The notes under the pieces were generated by a model that was given only the letters and a program-made list of their open reading frames with translations, had not been told where the DNA came from and did not search any database. The position numbers and the translations under genes are program-made. A stretch of DNA of 64,000 nucleotides from Microbispora catharanthi (GTDB taxonomy: Bacteria; Actinomycetota; Actinomycetes; Streptosporangiales; Streptosporangiaceae), in NCBI RefSeq assembly GCF_006334915.2, contig NZ_VDMA02000004.1, positions 372,001 through 436,000 of the forward strand, written 5' to 3'. Shown here piece after piece: positions 50,851 to 60,967 of the stretch. Numbering within the stretch: position 1 is the stretch's first letter; every line of letters begins with the position of its first letter.

Positions 50851-51687
50851 ATGGAGAAGATTCTCGTTCTCGGCGGCACCGGCAAAACGGGTCGCCGCGT
50901 CGTCCGGCACCTGAAGGCCGCCGGCATGCCGGTGAGCGCGGCGTCCCGCACCGGCGGGGACGTCGCCTTCGATCTGGGCAGACCGGAGACCTGGGCTCGC
51001 GCGCTCGACGGGGCCGCCGCCGTCTACATCGTCGAGCCCGACCTGCGGCCGGGCCTGGACCGCCGGGCGCGCGTCCCCGCTCTCGTGGCCGAGGCGGTGG
51101 CCGCGGGCGCGCGGCGGCTGGTGCTGCTGTCCGCCCACGGCGTGGGCGAGGCCGGTGACGATCACCCTCTGAAGTCCGCGGAGCAGGCCGTGCGCGAGTC
51201 GGGCGTCGGCTGGACCCTCCTGCGACCCGACTGGTTCTCGCAGAACTTCAGCGAGGCCTTCTGGCGGCAGGGGATCCTCGCCGGAACCCTGGCCCTGCCC
51301 ACCGGCGACGGACGCACCCCCTTCGTCGACGCCGAGGACATCGCCGAGGTCGCGGCGGCGGCGCTGACGGACGAGCGCCACAGCGGCCGGATCTACTATC
51401 TGACCGGCCCGCGGGCCATCGCCTTCGGAGAGGCGGCCGACCTCATCGGCAGGGCCACGGGGCGTACGATCCGGCACGTCGACGTCGATCCCGAGGTCTT
51501 CGTGGAGCGCCAGGTCGCGAACGGCGTTCCGTCCGACGTCGCGCGGCTGCTCACCGGCCTCCTCGTGAACATCCGCGACGGGCGGGGCGCCGCGCCCTCC
51601 GACGGCGTGGAACACGCCCTCGGCCGGCCGCCCAGGAGGTTCGAGGACTACGTCGCCGAGGCCGCCGCCGCAGGACACTGGAACTGA
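50851..51687 (+). CDS. NmrA/SDR-a5-like NAD(P)-binding protein
   Basis: 278 aa. 'ILVLGGTGKTGRRVVRHL' is the cofactor site; 'RDWF'-type and 'LLRPDWFSQNFSEAFW' motifs match NmrA-like/quinone-reductase-like SDRs that lack the YxxxK pair. ATG 50851 with TGGAGGG before it. Divergent from the AraC regulator. Possibly a redox-sensing or quinone-reducing protein. Confidence 0.86.
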   Translation: MEKILVLGGTGKTGRRVVRHLKAAGMPVSAASRTGGDVAFDLGRPETWARALDGAAAVYIVEPDLRPGLDRRARVPALVAEAVAAGARRLVLLSAHGVGEAGDDHPLKSAEQAVRESGVGWTLLRPDWFSQNFSEAFWRQGILAGTLALPTGDGRTPFVDAEDIAEVAAAALTDERHSGRIYYLTGPRAIAFGEAADLIGRATGRTIRHVDVDPEVFVERQVANGVPSDVARLLTGLLVNIRDGRGAAPSDGVEHALGRPPRRFEDYVAEAAAAGHWN

Positions 51688-51783
51688 CCCTTTCCGCCGA
51701 CGCGTGGGCAGCGCGTTCGGCTCCGTCCGGCAGGGTCGGTAAGCTGCGGGGAGATCCCGGCCAAGCCCAGAAGAGGTGCAGGA

Positions 51784-52578
51784 ATGATCGCGATTCTCGG
51801 GACCGGAAAGATGGGCGAGGCCCTGCTCTCCGGGCTGGTACGCGCCGGTCTGCGGCCGGACGAGATCGTGGCGACGGCCCGCAGGCCCGAGCGGGCCGAG
51901 GCGCTGCGCGAGCGGTACGGCGTGCGGGTCGCGAGCAACGCCGAGGCCGCCAAGCTGGCCGACACCCTGATCCTCGCGGTCAAGCCGCAGGACATGGGCG
52001 CGCTGCTGACCGAGATCTCCCCGCATGTGGCCGCCGACCGGCTGGTGATCTCGGTGGCGGCCGGCATCACGACCGCGTTCGTGGAGGCGAGGCTCGGGGA
52101 CGGCGTGGCGGTCGTCCGGGTCATGTCCAACACGCCCGTCCTGGTGGACGAGGCCATGAGCGTCATCTCGGCCGGGGCGCACGCCTCCGAGGAGCACCTC
52201 AAGCGCACCGAGGAACTGCTCAACCCGGTGGGCAAGGTGCTGCGCATCCCCGAGTCGCAGCAGGACGCCGCCACCGCCCTGTCCGGCAGCGGCCCGGCGT
52301 ACTTCTTCTACCTGGTCGAGGCCATGGTCGACGCCGGGATCCTGCTGGGCATGCCGCGCGCCGCCGCCCTCGACATGGTCACCCAGTCGATCGTCGGCGC
52401 CGCGATCATGCTGCGCGACTCCGGGGAGCACCCGGTGATCCTGCGCGAGGCCGTGACCTCGCCGGGAGGCACCACGATCTCCGCCATCGCCGAGCTGGAG
52501 CGCCACAAGGTGCGGGCCGCGTTCCTCGACGCCATCGAGGCGGCCTGCGAGCGCAGCCGCCGTCTCGCCGCCGGCTGA
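51784..52578 (+). CDS. proC: Pyrroline-5-carboxylate reductase
   Basis: 264 aa. 'IAILGTGKMGEALLSGLV' is the NAD(P) site, 'VVRVMSNTPVLV' and 'LSGSGPAYFFYLVEAM' are core motifs, and the family signature is 'VTSPGGTTISAI'. Last step of proline synthesis. AGAGGTGCAGG precedes the ATG. Confidence 0.95.
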   Translation: MIAILGTGKMGEALLSGLVRAGLRPDEIVATARRPERAEALRERYGVRVASNAEAAKLADTLILAVKPQDMGALLTEISPHVAADRLVISVAAGITTAFVEARLGDGVAVVRVMSNTPVLVDEAMSVISAGAHASEEHLKRTEELLNPVGKVLRIPESQQDAATALSGSGPAYFFYLVEAMVDAGILLGMPRAAALDMVTQSIVGAAIMLRDSGEHPVILREAVTSPGGTTISAIAELERHKVRAAFLDAIEAACERSRRLAAG

Positions 52579-52705
52579 CACAAGACGCTCACCCCGGTTC
52601 GCGGACAGTGCCCCGGTTGCCGCGCTGATGCCCTGTGCTGACCGGTATTCCCTGTGCCGACCGCATTCCCGGGACGGCGGATGACCATCGCTTTACGATT
52701 GGCGG

Positions 52706-54099
52706 GTGACGTCTCGTCGCGGGGTCGTCCCGCTGCTCGCCGTCCTGCTCGCCGCCGGGTGCACGTCCTCAGAACCACAAAGAGCGCCGGTGGCCGTGGT
52801 CACCAGAACCACCGTCAGCGAGGTCGTCGAGGCCCCGGCGACGGTGGGCGCGCGTGCGACGGCGACCCTGACCGCCCCCGCCTCCGGCACGGTCGCCCGC
52901 CTGTACGTCCAGGACGGCGACACGGTGAAGAAGGGCCAGATCCTCGCCAGGATCAGCTCTCCCCAGGCCAGGCAGCAGCTTTCTGCCGCACGGAAGGCCG
53001 ACAGGCAGGCCGCCCGTCCGGTCTCCTTCGGCGGCGCGGGCGGCGCCCCGGTGAGCGTACGGCTGCCGCGCCCGCGGCTGCCGAGCTCGCTCGACGCGCA
53101 CGTCGCCCGGTCGTTCGCCCAGGCCAGGAAGGCGGCCAGGTCGATCGGCGACCATGCGGCCAGGGCGCGGCTGCTGGCCGCCATCGACGCCGCGGACAAG
53201 CGTCAGCGGGCCCAGCGGCGGGCGCTCGGCGAGGTGCTCGACGGGCTGACCCGCTCGCTCGACCAGACGCTGTCGCAGGTGAGCGGCCAGGTGAGCGCGG
53301 GGATGAGCGGGCTGAGCGCGTCCATGGCGTCCCTGCGGGCCGCGTCGAGGTCGCAGTCCAGGGCGGCCGTGCACGCGGCCGAGCAGACCGTGGACGCCCT
53401 GGTCGTCAGGGCGCCGTTCGGCGGCGTGGTCACGCTCGGCGGCGCGTCCCCGGCGGCGGGCGCGGCCGGCCTCGGCGCGCTGGTCTCGCAGCTGCCGGCG
53501 GGGCTGGCGAGTCAGGCGGGAGCCGCGGCGGCCGCTCCCGCGGGCCGTTCCGGCGGGACGATCGCCACCGGGGTCCCGGTGGCCGCAGGGGATCCGATCG
53601 TCACGGTGACCGACGTGTCGGTGCTCACGTTGTCCGCCGACGTGGACGAGACCGATGTGCTGCTGGTGCGCAGGGGCACATCGGCCGAGGTCGAGTTCGA
53701 CGCGGTGACCGGCGCGACGTACACCGGCAGCGTGACGGGCGTGGGGGTCACCCCCAAGGAGGGCGCGACCGGCGGGGTCAGCTATCCCGTGCGGCTGCGC
53801 CTGGGCCGGGGCGCCTATGACGACGGGAGTGCGGCCCCCGCGCCCAAGCCGGGGATGAGCGCCGTGGTGCGGCTGGCCGTACGCCGGTCGGAGAACGCCA
53901 CCGCCGTGCCCGCGTCGGCGATCGTGACGAGCGGCCGGGAGACGATCGTGTGGGCGGTGCGCGGCGGCAGGGCCGAGCGGCGGGTCGTCCGGCTGGGCGC
54001 GCAGGGCGACGCGGTCGTGGAGATCCTCAGCGGGGTGTCCCCCGGTGAGCGGGTGGTCGTCAAGGGCGCCGACGCCGTACGCCCCGGCCAGTCGCTGTC

Positions 54100-54103
<4 letters not shown>
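52706..54103 (+). CDS. Efflux membrane-fusion lipoprotein (MacA/HlyD-like)
   Basis: 465 aa. Lipobox 'VLLAAGCTS' at about residue 17, biotinyl-lipoyl-like halves ('LTAPASGTVARLYVQDGDTV' and 'VVRAPFGGVVTLGG'-type), a helical hairpin between, and a C-terminal beta barrel. GTG 52706 lies 6 nt after TACGAT (52694-52699), so it is probably leaderless. First gene of a three-gene efflux operon. Confidence 0.88.
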
Positions 54104-54839
<736 letters not shown>

Positions 54840-54843
<4 letters not shown>

Positions 54844-56024
54844 GGACCGCCGAGGCGCTGCGAATGGCGGTGGAGGCGCTGCGGGTCAACCGGCTGCGCA
54901 GCATGCTGACCATGCTCGGCGTGATCATCGGCGTGCTCTCGGTCGTGATCCTCGTCGCCATCGGCACCGGGGCCAAGAACGCCGTGGAAAAGGAGATCGC
55001 GGGGCTCGGCAGCAACATCATCCTCGTGGTCCCCGGCCAGGTGGGGCTGGGCGCGGCCCCCACGCAGAGCCGCCTCGACCTGGCGGACGTCGCGTACGTG
55101 CGGCGCGTGGTCGGCGACCCGTCGAAGGTGACGGTCGCGGTGAACTCCGGCGAGCCGGTCCGGGTGGGCCGCGTGGAGGTGTTCGCCACGCTCACCGGGA
55201 CCGACGAGAACATGCCCCACGTCTTCGACCGGCCGCTGCGCCGGGGCCGCTATCTCACCGAGACCGACGTGGACACGCGGCGGCGCGTGGTGATCCTCGG
55301 CTCGGAGGTCGCGGCCAAGCTGTTCGGGGACGTCGATCCGATCGGCCGCCAGGTCACGATCGCGGGGGTGCGGTTCCGGGTGATCGGCGTCTACGAGACC
55401 GTCGGATCCACGTTCGGGGTGGCGCGGGACCAGGAGGTGCACCTGCCGGTCACCACCGCCCAGCGGCTGATCGGGCTGCCGCGGATCAACGGCATCGCCG
55501 TCGGCGCCTCCGGCCCGGACGAGATCGAACCGCTGCGACGGCGGGTCGTGGCCGCGCTGGACGCCCGCTACCCGGGCGAGACGTTCTCGGCCGTCACGCA
55601 GACCCAGCTCCTCGGCACGATCGGCACGGTCCTCGGCATGCTGACCGGCGTGCTGGCCGCCATCGCGGGGATCTCCCTGCTGGTCGGCGGCGTCGGGGTG
55701 TCCAACATCATGCTGGTCAGCGTCAGGGAGCGCACCAAGGAGATCGGCCTGCGCAAGGCACTCGGCGCGCGGGGCCGCGACATCCTCGGCCAGTTCCTCA
55801 TCGAGGCCGTGCTGCTGACCACGATCGGCGGTGTGATCGGCATCCTCACCGGAGTCGGCGGGGCGCTGCTGATCCAGGCGGTCTCGCCGGTGCCCGCGTC
55901 GATCACCTGGTGGTCGATCGTGCTCGCCTTCGGGGTCTCCGCGGCCGTCGGCGTCTTCTTCGGCGTCGCCCCCGCCCGGCGGGCGGCCAGGCTCGACCCG
56001 GTCGTCGCGCTGCGTACGGACTGA
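54840..56024 (+). CDS. MacB-type ABC permease
   Basis: 394 aa, four membrane helices with a large extracytoplasmic MacB_PCD domain between helix 1 and 2. 'MLTMLGVIIGVLSVVILVAI', 'LLVGGVGVSNIMLVSVRERT' and 'EIGLRKALGARGRDI' are family marks. Ends at a 16-bp tandem repeat. Exports peptides or drugs with the adaptor. Confidence 0.94.
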
Positions 56025-56061
56025 AAGGGGTACGGACTGAACGGGGTACGGACTGATCGGG
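56014..56061 (+). repeat. Three 16-bp tandem repeats over the permease stop codon
   Basis: GTACGGACTGAAAGGG, GTACGGACTGAACGGG and GTACGGACTGATCGGG with exact 16-bp period. The first contains the TGA stop; each copy has a TGA at the same place. Copies 2 and 3 are untranslated. It probably arose by duplication of the gene end. Confidence 0.85.
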
Positions 56062-56113
56062 CGTGTGACGCCCGGGTGAACGCCGGTGACGACCCGTGCG
56101 GTACCGTCGCGGC

Positions 56114-57277
56114 ATGAGTCAGGCGGTGCGGGTCGTCTGGGACGACGCTCTGGTTTCGTACGACTTCGGGCCCGGACATCCGCTCGCGCCCGTACGCGTG
56201 GAACTCACCATGGCGCTCGCCCGCGACCTGGGCGTGCTCGACGGCGCCGAGATGACCGGCTGCGTCCCCGCCACCGAGGACGAGATCGCGCTGGTGCACA
56301 ACCGGGACTACATCGAGGCGGTCAAGAACGTCTCCAAGGACGGCCGCCCTGACATACGCTACGGGCTCGGCACCGAGGACAACCCCGCCTTCGTGGGCGT
56401 GCACGAGGCGTCCGCCCTGGTCACCGGCGCGTCACTGGCCGCAGCCAGGGCGGTGTGGACGGGCGAGGCCGAGCACGCGATCAACGTCGCGGGCGGGCTG
56501 CACCACGCCATGCCCGGCGCCGCCAGCGGCTTCTGCGTCTACAACGACCCGGCGGTCGCCATCGCGTGGCTGCTGTCGCAGGGCGCGACGAGGATCGCGT
56601 ACGTGGACGTGGACGTGCACCACGGCGACGGCGTGCAGGCGGCGTTCTACGACGATCCGAGGGTGCTCACGATCAGCCTGCACGAGAGCCCGCGCACCCT
56701 GTTCCCCGGCACCGGTTTCCCGCAGGAGACGGGCGCGGAGGGCACCGCGGTCAACGTGGCGCTGCCGGCCGGATGCGGCGACACCGGGTGGCTGCGCGCC
56801 TTCCACGCGGTGGTCCCACCGCTGCTGCGCGCCTTCGCGCCGCAGATCCTGGTCACCCAGCAGGGCTGCGACAGCCACGCCCTCGACCCGCTGGCCCATC
56901 TCATGCTGAGCCTGGACGGGCAGCGCACGGCCTACGCCGCGCTGCACCGGCTGGCCCACGAGACCGCCGGCGGCCGGTGGATCGCGGTGGGCGGCGGGGG
57001 ATACGAACTGGTGCAGGTCGTGCCGCGGGCGTGGACGCATCTGATCGCCGAGACGCTGGGGCGCCCCGTCGAGCCGTCGACCGCCACACCCGCGACCTGG
57101 CGGACGTACGTGGAGGAGCGCACCGGGGAGATACCACCCCTGACGATGACCGACGGGCGACACCCGCAATGGCGGGACATCTCGGAAGGGTACGATCCAG
57201 CCGACGCCGTCGACCGGGCCGTCATCGCGACCAGGAAGGCGGTGTTCCCCTTCCACGGCCTGGACCCCATGCCCTGA
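56114..57277 (+). CDS. acuC: Acetoin utilization / histone-deacetylase-like hydrolase AcuC
   Basis: 387 aa. 'HHAMPGAASGFCVYNDPA' and 'YVDVDVHHGDGVQAAFYDD' hold the zinc and catalytic His/Asp residues; 'VTQQGCDSHALDPLAHL' supplies another Asp ligand. Acts as protein (e.g. acetyl-CoA synthetase) lysine deacetylase in other bacteria. ATG 56114 is 6 nt after TACCGT, hence possibly leaderless. Confidence 0.93.
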   Translation: MSQAVRVVWDDALVSYDFGPGHPLAPVRVELTMALARDLGVLDGAEMTGCVPATEDEIALVHNRDYIEAVKNVSKDGRPDIRYGLGTEDNPAFVGVHEASALVTGASLAAARAVWTGEAEHAINVAGGLHHAMPGAASGFCVYNDPAVAIAWLLSQGATRIAYVDVDVHHGDGVQAAFYDDPRVLTISLHESPRTLFPGTGFPQETGAEGTAVNVALPAGCGDTGWLRAFHAVVPPLLRAFAPQILVTQQGCDSHALDPLAHLMLSLDGQRTAYAALHRLAHETAGGRWIAVGGGGYELVQVVPRAWTHLIAETLGRPVEPSTATPATWRTYVEERTGEIPPLTMTDGRHPQWRDISEGYDPADAVDRAVIATRKAVFPFHGLDPMP

Positions 57278-57319
57278 GCAGTACGGAATCACGCCGAGCC
57301 GAGGAGCGCTGTACCTGTC

Positions 57320-58096
57320 GTGACCCCTCCCACCCGAGCCGAGTTGCGCGAACACCTCGTCCGGACCGCCATCGCGGGTGACGTGGCGACCAGCCGCGAG
57401 AACAACCTCGACCACTACCGGTCGCTCGCGCTGCGCGACCCGCACTACCTCTTCGGGCTCACCTTCGAGGGCGAGTGGTCCTACCGCGAGGTGCTGGCGC
57501 TCATGGCCGACAAGGCGGGGGTGACGGCCGATCCCGGCCACCGCGAGGGCCCCGACACCATCGACCCCGAGCGGACCATCGACGCCGTCGAGGAGATGGG
57601 CGAGCGGATCGCCAAGGTGCTGCGGCGCAGCGCGCCCCGGATCGTGCTGGCCACCGGTCACCCCACCGGCCTGCTCACCGTCCACCTCGCGCTGGCGCGG
57701 TTCCTCGCGAAGAACGGAGCGACCCTGCTCTTCCCGGCCGAGGGGTGGACGTACGTCGGCGGTCTCGGCCGCCGCAGGCGGATCCGCTACCTCGACGGCG
57801 TGGCGATGCTGGAGGACCGGGGCACGTTCGTGCACACCCACGAGGCGGCGCCGATGGAGGCGATGCTCGCCGAGGAGCGGCCCGACTTCGTGATCGCCGA
57901 CCACGGCTGGGCGGGGGCCGCGGGCGAGGCCGGGGTCGAGACCGTGGGCTTCGCCGACAGCAACGACCCCGCGCTGTTCGTGGGCGAGGCCGAGGGGAAG
58001 ATCGCCGTCACCGTTCCCCTGGATGACAATGTGCTTCCCCGCTTCTACGCTCCGTTGACGGCGTACCTGCTCGCCCGGGTCGCGCGCAGTCTCTGA
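57320..58096 (+). CDS. PF15698-type phosphatase-like protein
   Basis: 258 aa, conserved in actinobacteria. 'VATSRENNLDHYRSLALRDP', 'RIVLATGHPTGLLTVHLALA' and 'DFVIADHGWAGAAGEAGVET' are its strongest blocks. Called a phosphatase by family name only. GTG 57320 with GAGGAGCG upstream; 42 bp after acuC, so possibly co-transcribed. Confidence 0.78.
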   Translation: MTPPTRAELREHLVRTAIAGDVATSRENNLDHYRSLALRDPHYLFGLTFEGEWSYREVLALMADKAGVTADPGHREGPDTIDPERTIDAVEEMGERIAKVLRRSAPRIVLATGHPTGLLTVHLALARFLAKNGATLLFPAEGWTYVGGLGRRRRIRYLDGVAMLEDRGTFVHTHEAAPMEAMLAEERPDFVIADHGWAGAAGEAGVETVGFADSNDPALFVGEAEGKIAVTVPLDDNVLPRFYAPLTAYLLARVARSL

Positions 58097-58117
58097 CTCC
58101 CCTTCCGGACCTCCCAA

Positions 58118-58139
58118 ACCGGGCATTTCGCGCCCGTTT
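58118..58139 (+). terminator. Rho-independent terminator after the phosphatase gene
   Basis: CGGGC-N7-GCCCG followed by TTTTT, 21 bp after the stop codon. Short stem but good T-run. Confidence 0.75.
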
Positions 58140-58408
58140 TTGCGCCTGTGTGTCGACCGTTTGCCAACTTTTTTGTGTGCCTGGGCGACTCTAATGTGAG
58201 AGAAGTTGGTCCGTTCCAAGATTGAGGCGAGGGGCACGGCCCGGCTGCTGCCAGCGACTTTCCCGATTTTGACGGCTCACGGCTCCGTTGACTGATGAAA
58301 TGAGGGGTTTGCCTACTCGGAGTCCGGACTTACGCTGACGGCAGTACACGTGCGTGAGCAATGGCACCAGTGGGGATAACCCGGAAACACGTGCGGAAGA
58401 GGCGTCCG

Positions 58409-58612
58409 ATGGGTGCAGGCGAAAGACCTCTCAGCGAGGTGAAGTTCTTGACGGTGGCCGAGGTGGCGACCGTCATGCGGGTGTCCAAGATGACCGTGTA
58501 CCGGCTCGTGCACTCCGGGGAGTTACCGGCCATCCGTGTCGGCCGGTCCTTCAGAGTGCCCGAGCAGGCGGTCCACGACTACTTGCGGGACGCGTTCATC
58601 GAAGCAGGGTGA
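58409..58612 (+). CDS. Excisionase/BldC-like helix-turn-helix protein
   Basis: 67 aa from ATG 58409 (83 aa if the in-frame ATG at 58361 is used). 'LTVAEVATVMRVSKMTVYRL' and 'VHSGELPAIRVGRSFRVPEQ' form a MerR/excisionase-type winged helix. The gene order with the bS22-like, epimerase and acyltransferase genes matches Mycobacterium tuberculosis Rv0500A-Rv0502. DNA-binding regulator of unknown targets. Confidence 0.87.
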   Translation: MGAGERPLSEVKFLTVAEVATVMRVSKMTVYRLVHSGELPAIRVGRSFRVPEQAVHDYLRDAFIEAG

Positions 58613-58767
58613 ACCACGCAGGCGACCACGCTTGACGGCGGCGTGGCCGACTCCCGGCCGACGCGGGGTCCCCCGGGGGAGCGATCTACCACGGATCGCC
58701 GGTAGTCTGTTGAGCCGGTGTGCGCTCGCGCGCCGGTCTGACAGTCACACCTTCACCTGGGGGTCCC

Positions 58768-58866
58768 GTGGGCTCTGTGATCAAGAAGCGCCGCAAGCGC
58801 ATGGCCAAGAAGAAGCACCGCAAGCTGCTGAAGAAGACCCGCATCCAGCGGCGCAACAAGAAGTAG
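58768..58866 (+). CDS. bS22-like / AURKAIP1-COX24 domain peptide
   Basis: 32 aa, extremely basic: '[20 protein letters not shown]' then TRIQRRNKK. Homologous to the actinobacterial ribosome-associated peptide bS22 (Rv0500B region), found in the small subunit of mycobacterial ribosomes. GTG at 58768 with GGGGG before it. Too short for most gene callers. Confidence 0.88.
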   Translation: MGSVIKKRRKRMAKKKHRKLLKKTRIQRRNKK

Positions 58867-58937
58867 CCGAGACGGAGCGCGCACCGGTCCTCAGGGACCG
58901 GGCGACCGTGAACACGCACACCCCCGGCGAGGCGTCG

Positions 58938-59984
58938 ATGACTCGTACTGTGCTGGTCACCGGTGTCTCCGGTCACATCGGCGCTCGTGTGGCGATCGCG
59001 CTCGCGGCCGACCCGGAGATCGACCGGGTCATCGGCGTGGACACAGCGCCGCCGCCATCCCCTGCCGGGGAGGACGGCGCGGTGCTCGGCCGCACCGAGT
59101 TCGTCCGGGTCGCGTTGCGCAGTCCCGACCTGATCAAGGTCATCAGGGACGCCGACGTCGACACCGTCGTGCACCTCAGCCTGGTCAGCGGCCCCGGCGG
59201 CGGCCGGGTGAGTGGCACCGGCGGAGGTCGGCCGGCCATGAAGGAGCACAACGTCATCGGGACGATGCAGCTGCTCGCGGCATGTCAGCGCTCCGCCACG
59301 GTGCGCCGGGTGGTCGTGCGGTCCACCACGGCCGTGTACGGCTCCTCGCCGCACGCTCCCGCCGTGTTCACGGAGGACACCGAGCCCGTCGAGGTGTCGC
59401 ACTCCGGGTACGCCAGGGACGCCACCGAGGTCGAGACGTACGTGCGGGGCTTCGCCCGGCGCCGGCCCGACGTGACGACGACGACGCTGCGGTTCGCCAC
59501 CCTCATGGGGCCGCGCGTCGACTCGCCGCTGACGAGTTATTTCTCACAGCCGGTGCTGCCCACCGTGCTCGGCTTCGATCCCCGGCTGCAGTTCGTCCAC
59601 GAGGACGACGCCGTCGAGGTGCTGTGCCGTACGGCGCGGGCCGACCACCCTGGCGTGTTCAACGTCGCGGGCGACGGCGTCCTGCTGCTGTCGCAGTGCG
59701 CGCGGCGCACGGGCCGGCCGGTGATCCCGATGCCGTCCCCCGCCTTCCGCTTCGTCAGCGGGCTCGCCCGGGGCGCGCGGCTGGTGGACTTCTCGCCCGA
59801 GCAGCTCGCGCTCATGAGCCACGGCCGGGCGGTGGACACCACCAGGCTCGCCGCCGAGCTCGGCTGGCGGCCGAAGTACAGCACGGCGGCGGCGTTCGAC
59901 GACTTCCTCAGGTCGCGCGGCGGTCCCGGCGACCTGCCGCGCGCCCTGGTGGACTGGCTGGCCGACTTCGTAACGGGACGTTGA
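58938..59984 (+). CDS. NAD-dependent epimerase/dehydratase (SDR)
   Basis: 348 aa. 'VLVTGVSGHIGARVAIAL' nucleotide site, 'VVHLSLVSGPGG', catalytic 'YARDATE' in place of YxxxK, so the lysine is missing and activity may be altered. 'LRFATLMGPRVDSPLT' matches the Rv0501 (GalE2)-type family. Stop overlaps the acyltransferase start (ATGA). Confidence 0.87.
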   Translation: MTRTVLVTGVSGHIGARVAIALAADPEIDRVIGVDTAPPPSPAGEDGAVLGRTEFVRVALRSPDLIKVIRDADVDTVVHLSLVSGPGGGRVSGTGGGRPAMKEHNVIGTMQLLAACQRSATVRRVVVRSTTAVYGSSPHAPAVFTEDTEPVEVSHSGYARDATEVETYVRGFARRRPDVTTTTLRFATLMGPRVDSPLTSYFSQPVLPTVLGFDPRLQFVHEDDAVEVLCRTARADHPGVFNVAGDGVLLLSQCARRTGRPVIPMPSPAFRFVSGLARGARLVDFSPEQLALMSHGRAVDTTRLAAELGWRPKYSTAAAFDDFLRSRGGPGDLPRALVDWLADFVTGR

Positions 59985-60874
59985 TGGACGACTTCCAGGG
60001 CCGGCGTACGCACGAAAGCGCGGAGGGGAGCACGGCCGACGAGCGGCTCGCCGAGCTGTTCGCGTTCCTGCGGCGCAGGGTCACCGGCGAGTACGAGATC
60101 GACGAGTTCGGCTTCGACCCCGAGCTCAACGAGAAGGTGCTGCTGGAGGCGTTGCGCCCGCTCTACCGGCACTGGTTCAGGGCCGAGGCCCTCGGGCTCG
60201 GCAATGTGCCGGCCGACAGGGGCGCGCTGATCGTGGCCAACCACTCCGGCACGCTGCCCGTGGACGCGCTCATGCTGCAGGTCGCGGTGCACGACGAGCT
60301 GGGCAGGCCGCTGCGCCTGCTCGGGGCCCACCTGGTCTATCAGCTTCCCGTGCTCGGGCACCTGGCCCGCAAGTCCGGGCACACGCTCGCCTGCCCGGAG
60401 GACGCCGACCGGCTGCTGCGCAAGGGCGAGGTCGTCGGCGTCTTCCCCGAGGGCTTCAAGGGCATCGGCAAGCCCTTCTCCGAGCGTTACCGGCTCCAGC
60501 GGTTCGGCCGGGGCGGGTTCGTCGCGTCGGCGATCAGAGCCGGCGTGCCGATCGTCCCGTGCGCCATCGTGGGGGCGGAGGAGATCTACCCCAAGATCGG
60601 CGACATTCCCGCGCTCGCCCGGCTGCTCGGCCTGCCCTACCTGCCGATCACGCCGCTGTTCCCCTGGCTCGGGCCGCTCGGCCTGCTTCCGCTGCCGTCC
60701 AAGTGGCTGATCGAGTTCGGCGAGCCGATCCGGACCGACGAGTACGCCCCGGAGGAGGCCGACGACCCCATGCTGGTCTTCGACCTGACCGACCACGTCC
60801 GGGAGACGATGCAACGGCAGCTCGACGCGCTGCGGCTGCGCCGGGGCCCCGCGTTTCCCCCGATCGTGCTGTGA
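59984..60874 (+). CDS. Lysophospholipid acyltransferase-family protein
   Basis: 296 aa. 'IVANHSGTLPVDALML' has the His but Asp seven residues later (HX6D instead of HX4D), as in the MGAT-like subgroup; 'GVFPEGFKGIGKPFSERYR' is the FPEG motif. Rv0502-like. Coupled by overlap to the epimerase gene. Likely acylates a glycerol or glycolipid acceptor. Confidence 0.86.
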   Translation: MDDFQGRRTHESAEGSTADERLAELFAFLRRRVTGEYEIDEFGFDPELNEKVLLEALRPLYRHWFRAEALGLGNVPADRGALIVANHSGTLPVDALMLQVAVHDELGRPLRLLGAHLVYQLPVLGHLARKSGHTLACPEDADRLLRKGEVVGVFPEGFKGIGKPFSERYRLQRFGRGGFVASAIRAGVPIVPCAIVGAEEIYPKIGDIPALARLLGLPYLPITPLFPWLGPLGLLPLPSKWLIEFGEPIRTDEYAPEEADDPMLVFDLTDHVRETMQRQLDALRLRRGPAFPPIVL

Positions 60875-60967
60875 CAGCACGCTTCCCGCAACTTATTGGG
60901 CTCGGAGTCTAACAAAGAGACCTACTGGTCGGTATGGTGTGCTCACCCTCACCCCCGGAGGAGCACC

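Noticed and set aside
49798..52581. 927-codon minus-strand frame covering proC and the NmrA-like gene
   Set aside because: Only the part from 50769 down (AraC regulator) is real; the rest is antisense to two well-supported genes.
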